Assembly: GCF_002198095.1 (NCBI RefSeq)
Contig: NZ_NHMK01000009.1
Coordinates: 744,001-808,000, forward strand
Reading direction: 5' to 3'
DNA: 64,000 nt
Origin: Deinococcus indicus
GTDB lineage: Bacteria > Deinococcota > Deinococci > Deinococcales > Deinococcaceae
Numbering within the stretch: the first letter of the stretch is position 1; the number at the start of each line of letters is the position of its first letter. The notes below the pieces were generated by a model, which saw only the letters and a list, made by a program, of their open reading frames with translations, was not told the origin of the DNA and did not search any database. Of this stretch, positions 57,242-64,000 are shown one piece after another. The translations under genes were made by a program, and so were the position numbers.

Positions 57242-58183
57242 ATGACTGAGCCCCGAGTGAACGCAGGTTCCCGCGACCGCCCGGCCCCGACCCTCCGTCC
57301 GCCCGGACCGCGCGCGGCGCTGCTGATCGGCGGCCTGCTCGCAGCGGGCCTGCTGGTCAGCCAGAGCGTGAAGGTCATTCCGGCCGGGTACGTGGGCGTG
57401 GTGTTCAGTTCGTTCAGTGGCGTGAAGGCGCAGCCGCTTCAGGAAGGCATTCATTTCCTGGTGCCGTTCGTGGACCGCGTGAACCTGTACGACGCCCGCC
57501 TTCAGGAGGTCACGCTGGCTCACACCGTGCAGGACGGCGACGAGGGCGCGATCCGGGCGCGCAGCAAGGAGGGCCTGGACATCACGGCGGACGTGACCGT
57601 GCAGTTCCGGGTGGACCGCTCCAGGGCGGCGACGCTGCACAAGGAGCTCGGGCGGGACTACGTGCGGACCGTGATCCGCCCGCAGGTGCGCAGCAAGGTC
57701 CGGGACGCCATCGGGCAGTTCGGGGCGGCGGACATCATCTCCTCCAAGCGGCAGGAGGTCGAGGCGAGCATCACGGCGGAACTCCGCAAGATCTTCGAGC
57801 GCAACAATCTGGTGCTCGACAGCGTGCTGCTGCGTGAGTTGCGGATTCCGGACAGCATCGCCAAGGCCATCGAGCAGAAGCAGGCGGCCGAGCAACAGGT
57901 GGCGGTGGAACGCAACCGCCTGCAACAGTCGACCATCGGGGCGCAGCGGGCCGTGGTCGAGGCCGAGGGGGCCGCGAAGGCGGCGGTCGCGCGGGCGCGC
58001 GGGGAGGCCGAGGCGCTGTCGCTGCGCGGGCGGGCGCTGCGGGAGAATCCGCAGCTGATTCAGTTGACGGTCGCCGAGAAGCTCTCGCCGGGCATTCAGA
58101 CGGTCATGCTGCCCAGCACCGGGAATTTCCTGCTGGACGTGGACACGCTCACGCAGCCCGCGAAGACGGCCGCGAAACCATGA
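57242..58183 (+). CDS. SPFH/band-7 (prohibitin-like) membrane protein
   Basis: The 313-residue protein has one N-terminal transmembrane segment (about residues 26-43), then the SPFH domain (45-235: VIPAGYVGVVFSSFSGV, LQEGIHFLVPFVDRVNLYDARLQEV, VRTVIRPQVRSKVRDAIGQF) and a coiled-coil (235-280, Ala/Glu/Gln-rich). It ends with PSTGNFLLDV, as in bacterial prohibitins. Such proteins form large membrane rings that organise microdomains and modulate membrane proteases. TACCAT ends 5 nt before the ATG. The next small membrane gene starts 28 nt after its stop but has its own -10 box. Confidence 0.9.
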   Translation: MTEPRVNAGSRDRPAPTLRPPGPRAALLIGGLLAAGLLVSQSVKVIPAGYVGVVFSSFSGVKAQPLQEGIHFLVPFVDRVNLYDARLQEVTLAHTVQDGDEGAIRARSKEGLDITADVTVQFRVDRSRAATLHKELGRDYVRTVIRPQVRSKVRDAIGQFGAADIISSKRQEVEASITAELRKIFERNNLVLDSVLLRELRIPDSIAKAIEQKQAAEQQVAVERNRLQQSTIGAQRAVVEAEGAAKAAVARARGEAEALSLRGRALRENPQLIQLTVAEKLSPGIQTVMLPSTGNFLLDVDTLTQPAKTAAKP

Positions 58184-58211
58184 GCGCCGCCCGTGCGGTA
58201 GCCTGCTCATG

Positions 58212-58763
58212 ATGGTCGTTCTGATGCTGATGCTGATCTTCGCGGGGGTCGCGACCTTCACGGCGGTCGCGTACGTGAACAACGCGAAACGTGGTGCGGG
58301 CCGGGCCCTCGGGGATTCCGCCCGCAGCGGTGAACTGCCCGCCACTCCGGCGCCGGGGGCCGCGCTGCCCGGACCGGCCGCCCCCGGCGCAGAACTGACG
58401 TTGCCGCTGCTGCTGTCGCTGCCGGAACCCGCGCGGACGCGCGCCTGGGCGCTGCTGTCGGGCGTGACGGACGCCCTGACAGCCGGTTCCGGAGACACCC
58501 GCACGGCGTTCCTGCTGGCCCAGACGCGCGACTCGTACCTGCCGGACACGCTGCGCGCCTACGCGGCCCTGACGCCCGGCGCGCGGCAGGCCCTGGAACG
58601 TCAGGGGCAGCCGCCGGAGGTGCTGCTGGACGAGCAGCTGTCCCTGCTGGAGGACGGGGTGCGCGAGGCGTTGCGGCACGATCATGCGGCCGCCGACCGG
58701 CTGCTCACGCAGGGGCGTTTCCTGCGCGAACGCTTCGGGAGCGACCTGAGGCTGGAGAAGTAG
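58212..58763 (+). CDS. single-pass membrane protein with the C-terminal domain shared with the 38 kb protein
   Basis: The 183-residue product has one N-terminal membrane helix ([21 protein letters not shown]), a Pro/Ala/Gly linker and a soluble helical end (about 85-183). The end [20 protein letters not shown] and [17 protein letters not shown] match the end of the protein at 38.05-38.94 kb, so the two share a domain. Function unknown. ATG 58212 is chosen over ATG 58209 because TAGCCT ends 7 nt before it. Confidence 0.72.
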   Translation: MVVLMLMLIFAGVATFTAVAYVNNAKRGAGRALGDSARSGELPATPAPGAALPGPAAPGAELTLPLLLSLPEPARTRAWALLSGVTDALTAGSGDTRTAFLLAQTRDSYLPDTLRAYAALTPGARQALERQGQPPEVLLDEQLSLLEDGVREALRHDHAAADRLLTQGRFLRERFGSDLRLEK

Positions 58764-58852
58764 GCGCCGGCAGGAGCAGCTGAACGAACGTTCAAGATTG
58801 AACCGGGTTCAGCTTCGCGGTCCGGAGGACGGCCGGGCCGTAGCCTGCCGGT

Positions 58853-59737
58853 ATGACCACACTGGCATTTCTGGGCCTGGGCGCGATGGGCGACCCGATG
58901 GCCGCGCACGTCACGCGCCACGCGCGGCAGGGCGGTCACCGCGCCCAGGTCTGGAACCGCACCGCGTCCCGCGCCCACGCGCACGCCCAAGCGCACGGCA
59001 GCGAGGTCGCCTCGCTGGAGCAGGCGGCGCAGGCCGACGTGATCTTCACCTGCCTGCCCACGAGCGCGCAGGTGGACGAGGTCCTGACCGTCATGGAAGC
59101 GCACCTGAAAGCGGGCGCGGTATGGGTGGACTGCACGAGCGGGCATCCGCAGGCGGCGGCCGCGCAGGGCCAGCGGCTCGCGGCGCGCGGGGTGACGCTG
59201 CTGGACGCGCCGGTCAGTGGCGGCACGGGCGGCGCGCAGGCCGGCACCCTGACCGTCATGGTGGGCGGCCCCGCCGACGCGCTGGAAGCCGTGCGGCCGC
59301 ACCTGGCGTTCGCCGGGAAGGTCGTGCATGTCGGTCAGGGCGGCGCGGGCTTCGCGGTGAAGGCCGTGAACAACGCGCTGCTGGGCGCGGCGCTGTGGGC
59401 GACCGGCGAGGGACTGGCGGTCCTGTCACGCGTGGGCGTGGACCTGCACGCCGCGCTGGACGTCATCAATGCCAGCAGCGGCCGCAGCAACGCCAGCCAG
59501 AACCTGATCGGGCAGCGGGTCCTGACCCGCGAATTCCCCGCCACCTTCGCGCTGGGCCTGCTCGCCAAGGACGCCGGGATCGCCGCCGACCTGACCGGCA
59601 GCGTGCAGGGCAGCGCGCCGCTGCTGGCCCAGACGGCGGCCCTGCTGCGCGCCGCCGAGCACCTGATCGGCGCGGACGAGGACCACACGGCCGCCCTGAA
59701 ACTGATCGAACAGATGAACCGCACCGAGCTGAACTGA
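58853..59737 (+). CDS. 3-hydroxyisobutyrate-dehydrogenase-family oxidoreductase
   Basis: The 294-residue enzyme has the Rossmann start [17 protein letters not shown] (GxGxxG, residues 4-20), [16 protein letters not shown] (substrate block near 122-137), the catalytic Lys in FAVKAVNN near residue 170 and a helical dimer domain. Family members oxidise beta-hydroxyacids with NAD(P), and the acid cannot be told here. TAGCCT ends 6 nt before the ATG (leaderless). The TGA stop is shared with element E3. Confidence 0.9.
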   Translation: MTTLAFLGLGAMGDPMAAHVTRHARQGGHRAQVWNRTASRAHAHAQAHGSEVASLEQAAQADVIFTCLPTSAQVDEVLTVMEAHLKAGAVWVDCTSGHPQAAAAQGQRLAARGVTLLDAPVSGGTGGAQAGTLTVMVGGPADALEAVRPHLAFAGKVVHVGQGGAGFAVKAVNNALLGAALWATGEGLAVLSRVGVDLHAALDVINASSGRSNASQNLIGQRVLTREFPATFALGLLAKDAGIAADLTGSVQGSAPLLAQTAALLRAAEHLIGADEDHTAALKLIEQMNRTELN

Positions 59738-59874
59738 TACGGGTTCCGTTTGTTTCGCCAACAATCCGGAACTTCACCGCCCCTGCCGGCTCCACGTCCG
59801 GAACCCGTATTGCTCCCACTCGCTTCGCTCGGATTGAACGGTCTTTACAGCCCATTCAATCGGAGTTCGTATCA
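59735..59874. repeat. 140-bp inverted-repeat element, copy E3, sharing the dehydrogenase stop codon
   Basis: Begins TGATACGGGTTCCG where TGA is the stop of the upstream gene, and ends GGAGTTCGTATCA. Same orientation as E1, opposite to E2. Here the gene abuts the left end, whereas typA and hsp20 abut the right end. Confidence 0.88.
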
Positions 59875-59895
59875 CCCCCCTCCCCAGGAGCCGAC

Positions 59896-60774
59896 ATGAA
59901 CGACACCCCTCCCCCGCCCGCCCCGCAGTTCACCGTGATCACCGACGGCGGCATGGACGCCTACGCCACCCTGCGCAACGACGTGCCGGTCGCGCCGTTC
60001 TCGGTCACGTTCGGGAACCGCACGTACCGCATGAACGAGATCAGCCGCGCCGAACTGTACCGGGAACTCCAGACCAATCCCCACCACCCCACCAGCAGCC
60101 AGCCCACCCCGCAGGACTGGATGGATGCCGCCACGCAGGCCGGTCAGGACGTGCTGGGCGTGACGGTCAGCGCCGGCCTGAGCGGCAGCCTGAACGCCGC
60201 CGAGCAGGCCCGGCAGGCCCTGGAGGGCCGCGTGCGCCTGACCCTGCACGACACCCGCACCATCAGCGCCGCGCAGGCCTTCCAGGTGCACGCCGCCGCC
60301 ACCGCCGCCGCGCGCGGCGAGACGCTGGACACCGCCCGCGAGTGGATGCGCGCCGTGCACGAGGAAACCGAACTGTACTTCACCATCGAGACGCTGGAGT
60401 ACCTGCGCCGGGGCGGACGGATCGGGCGGGTGCAGGCGACGCTGGGCGGCCTGCTGAACCTCAAGCCGGTCATCACCGTGGACCGGGAGACCGGCACGTA
60501 CACGAACGTGGGCCGCGCCCGCTCGTACCGGGGGGCCATCGAGGCGCTCGCGGCGCAGGTCACGCGCCGCCACGGCGAGGGCACCCCGCTGCGCCTGGGC
60601 CTGCTGTACGGCAGTGTCCGCGAGGACGCCGACGAGGTGCTGGCGCACCTGAGTGCCCGGCACCCCATCGTGTGGTCCGACGTGGCGGGCGTGAACCCGG
60701 TCCTGAACGTCCACACCGGCCCGCGCGCCCTGGGGCTGGCCGCCGCGCCCGGCGCGTGGCCCTGGGAACGCTGA
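59896..60774 (+). CDS. DegV-family fatty-acid-binding protein
   Basis: The 292-residue protein has the two-lobed DegV fold: [39 protein letters not shown] near residue 62 (Thr/Ser contacts to the acid head), [16 protein letters not shown] near 95, [34 protein letters not shown] near 175-205 and a final block. DegV/FakB proteins bind a fatty acid and present it to a fatty acid kinase (FakA), which is not in this window. CAGGAG lies 8 nt before the ATG. It is followed by a strong terminator. Confidence 0.93.
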   Translation: MNDTPPPPAPQFTVITDGGMDAYATLRNDVPVAPFSVTFGNRTYRMNEISRAELYRELQTNPHHPTSSQPTPQDWMDAATQAGQDVLGVTVSAGLSGSLNAAEQARQALEGRVRLTLHDTRTISAAQAFQVHAAATAAARGETLDTAREWMRAVHEETELYFTIETLEYLRRGGRIGRVQATLGGLLNLKPVITVDRETGTYTNVGRARSYRGAIEALAAQVTRRHGEGTPLRLGLLYGSVREDADEVLAHLSARHPIVWSDVAGVNPVLNVHTGPRALGLAAAPGAWPWER

Positions 60775-60792
60775 AGCACCCACCGCCGCAAA

Positions 60793-60834
60793 GGAGAGGA
60801 GGAACGCCTGCAATGCGCGGCGTTCCTCCTCTCC
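60793..60834. terminator. bidirectional terminator between degV and dppC
   Basis: GGAGAGGAGGAACGCC (60793-60808) pairs exactly over 16 bp with 60819-60834, between convergent genes. A GATGGTTGAT-type repeat arm (60836-60862) follows. Confidence 0.88.
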
Positions 60835-60868
60835 TCTATCAACCATCAACTCTCGACCATTACCCTCT

Positions 60869-61867
<999 letters not shown>

Positions 61868-61884
61868 GAGGTCACCTGTGCCCG

Positions 61885-62913
61885 TCAGCTGTACTGGATG
61901 CGGGGGTCGAGGGCGGCGTAACTGAGGTCCACGATCAGGTTGGCGAGGCTCACGATCAGCGCGGCGAAGATCACGCCGCCCTGGATGATCGGGTAGTCAC
62001 GCTGGCTGATCGCGTCGTACACCCACGAGCCGATGCCGGGCCACGAGAAGATCGTCTCGGTCAGCACGGCCCCGCCGAGCAGCGCGCCGGCCTGCAGGCC
62101 GATGACGGTCACGACCGGCAGCAGGGCGTTGCGCAGCGCGTGCTTGAAGGTCACGGCGCGGCCGGTCAGCCCCTTGGCGCGGGCGGTGCGGACGTAGTCC
62201 TGCCCCAGCACGTCCAGCATGGAGGAGCGCGTGATGCGCGCGATGATCGCCAGCGGAATGCTGCCCAGCGCGATGGCGGGCAGGATCAGGTGGCGCAGGG
62301 CGTCCCAGGCGGCGGCGGGCTGGCCGCGCAGCAGGCCGTCCAGGACGTAGAAGCCGGTCAGGGGTTCGAGGTTCACCTCGCTGCCCAGCCGCGCCGAGGG
62401 GGGCAGCCAGCCGAGTTTCACGGCGAAGAAGTACGACAGCAGCAGGCCCAGCCAGAACACGGGCATGCTGACGCCCACCAGCGAGATGGTGGTCGCGAGG
62501 TTGTCCCACACCGAGTTGCGGCGCAGCGCGGCCAGGATACCGGCGGGCATGCCGACCAGCAGCGCGAACAGCAGCGCCGCGACGCTCAGTTCGGCGGTGG
62601 CGGGGAAGCGGGCTTTCAGGTCGTCCCAGACGGGAATGTTGCTCTTGATTCCACTGCCCAGGTCACCCTGGAGCAGCGCGCCCATGTACTTGGGGTACTG
62701 GGCGTCCATGGGGTTGGCGGGGTTGAAGAACCAGGGTTTGTTCAGGCCGAGCTGCTCGCGCAGCGCGGCGGCCGCTTCCGGCGTGGCGCGCTCGCCGAGC
62801 ATGGCGACGGCCGGATCGCCGGGAATGGACCGCACGAACACGAACACCACGAGACTGATGCCCAGCATGACCAGCACGGTCCGCAGCAGGCGGCGAATCA
62901 GGTAACTGCCCAA
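61885..62913 (-). CDS. dppB: dipeptide/oligopeptide ABC transporter permease, DppB-like
   Basis: The 342-residue permease begins YLIRRLLRTVLVMLGISLVVFVFVRSIPGDPA, the typical DppB anchor helix. The BPD core follows with the EAA-loop VRTARAKGLTGRAVTFKHALRNALLPVVTV (near residues 235-265). The start codon is TTG with GGGAGG 7 nt upstream, an uncommon but well-supported choice. A 290-bp gap with two hairpins separates it from the binding-protein gene upstream. Confidence 0.94.
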   Translation of the reverse strand: MGSYLIRRLLRTVLVMLGISLVVFVFVRSIPGDPAVAMLGERATPEAAAALREQLGLNKPWFFNPANPMDAQYPKYMGALLQGDLGSGIKSNIPVWDDLKARFPATAELSVAALLFALLVGMPAGILAALRRNSVWDNLATTISLVGVSMPVFWLGLLLSYFFAVKLGWLPPSARLGSEVNLEPLTGFYVLDGLLRGQPAAAWDALRHLILPAIALGSIPLAIIARITRSSMLDVLGQDYVRTARAKGLTGRAVTFKHALRNALLPVVTVIGLQAGALLGGAVLTETIFSWPGIGSWVYDAISQRDYPIIQGGVIFAALIVSLANLIVDLSYAALDPRIQYS

Positions 62914-63103
62914 AGCAGACCTCCCTTGGGTGAATGAATAGAACGAGAATCGAGGTACGAACAGGCCCGGTCGGGTCGGTTGCGTCAGACGGTCAGACAG
63001 TGTGTCGGCGCACAGTGTACCTGCCGGGCTGCCGGGCAGTCCGGGCAGTTCAGACAGGTGCCGACGCGGGCAGGTGGCCGGCGTGCCCGCCGGGAACGCA
63101 AGA

Positions 63104-63134
63104 CGGCAGGTCTCCGGGATCTGGAGACCTGCCG
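63104..63134 (-). terminator. hairpin 1 between dppA and dppB
   Basis: CGGCAGGTCTCC (63104-63115) pairs exactly over 12 bp with 63123-63134. No T run, so it may slow polymerase or protect upstream mRNA rather than stop transcription. Confidence 0.6.
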
Positions 63135-63165
63135 CCCGGCGACCGGGGTCATGACGGACTGCCGG

Positions 63166-63196
63166 GGCCTGAAAGGCCGCGTGGACCTTTCAGGCC
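63166..63196 (-). terminator. hairpin 2 between dppA and dppB
   Basis: GGCCTGAAAGG (63166-63176) pairs exactly over 11 bp with CCTTTCAGGCC (63186-63196), 9 nt past the dppA stop. Together with hairpin 1 it likely lowers permease expression below that of the binding protein. Confidence 0.65.
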
Positions 63197-63205
63197 GGGG
63201 CCGGA

Positions 63206-64000
<795 letters not shown>

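Overview
The window is about 64 kb of high-GC bacterial chromosome from a member of the Deinococcus lineage. This rests on the gene set (a two-HRDC RecQ, bacterial-type AspRS plus a separate AsnRS, an Lnt/DppABC/GntP set), on the many TANNNT -10 boxes lying 6-8 nt in front of start codons (leaderless transcription, a known Deinococcus habit), and on small dispersed palindromic repeats between genes. Genes are dense. No intergenic gap exceeds 300 bp, and nearly all coding regions look intact.

Layout. 1-5.8 kb: two alpha/beta hydrolases (the first cut by the window edge), the hisS-aspS operon, a small lipoprotein and a diacylglycerol-kinase-family lipid kinase. 5.8-7.5 kb: an HNH nuclease and a tyrosine recombinase. 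7.5-11 kb: lnt, a metallophosphoesterase and a PLP aminotransferase. 11-16.9 kb: a + strand run of HAD phosphatase, M19 dipeptidase, histidine phosphatase, NlpC/P60 endopeptidase, dipeptide epimerase and Gfo/Idh oxidoreductase. I read the NlpC/P60, epimerase and M19 genes as a murein-peptide salvage cluster. 17-24.6 kb: a histidine phosphatase, a QorB-like reductase with its Rrf2 regulator, uvrC, a PAP2 phosphatase, lysC and a YceI protein. 24.7-27.8 kb: the lower-glycolysis operon gap-pgk-tpiA. 27.8-31.9 kb: a gluconate module (GntP permease, FGGY kinase, LacI-type regulator) with a perfect operator. 31.9-40.4 kb: asnS, a PhzF protein, a Cof-type HAD, a DUF1622 protein, recQ, a membrane protein, a GNAT enzyme and a methyltransferase. 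40.5-49.7 kb: typA, a GNAT enzyme, an acyl-CoA mutase large subunit, a secreted beta-propeller protein, glgC and miaA. 49.8-52.3 kb: an Hsp20, a TerD/zinc-ribbon/TerB-like/HNH fusion and tRNA-Leu(CAA). 52.3-60.8 kb: purD and an MBL hydrolase, a coiled-coil protein and a TrmH methyltransferase, a YchJ protein, an SPFH protein with a small membrane protein, a hydroxyisobutyrate-type dehydrogenase and DegV. 60.9-64 kb: a dipeptide/oligopeptide ABC transporter (dppC, dppB, start of dppA), cut by the right edge.

The most interesting signals are non-coding or architectural. They include three copies of a ~139-bp inverted-repeat element that each share the stop codon of a neighbouring gene, a second family of TTCACGAT/ATCGTGAA palindromes, near-identical 30-bp sites in front of both rrf2 and qorB, and leaderless mini-ORFs whose stop overlaps the start of the recombinase and of gap. 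There is also a PaaR-type palindrome at the mutase promoter, and the TerD-HNH fusion, which is the best candidate for a poorly described stress or defence function. No CRISPR array, rRNA, prophage or complete insertion sequence was seen.
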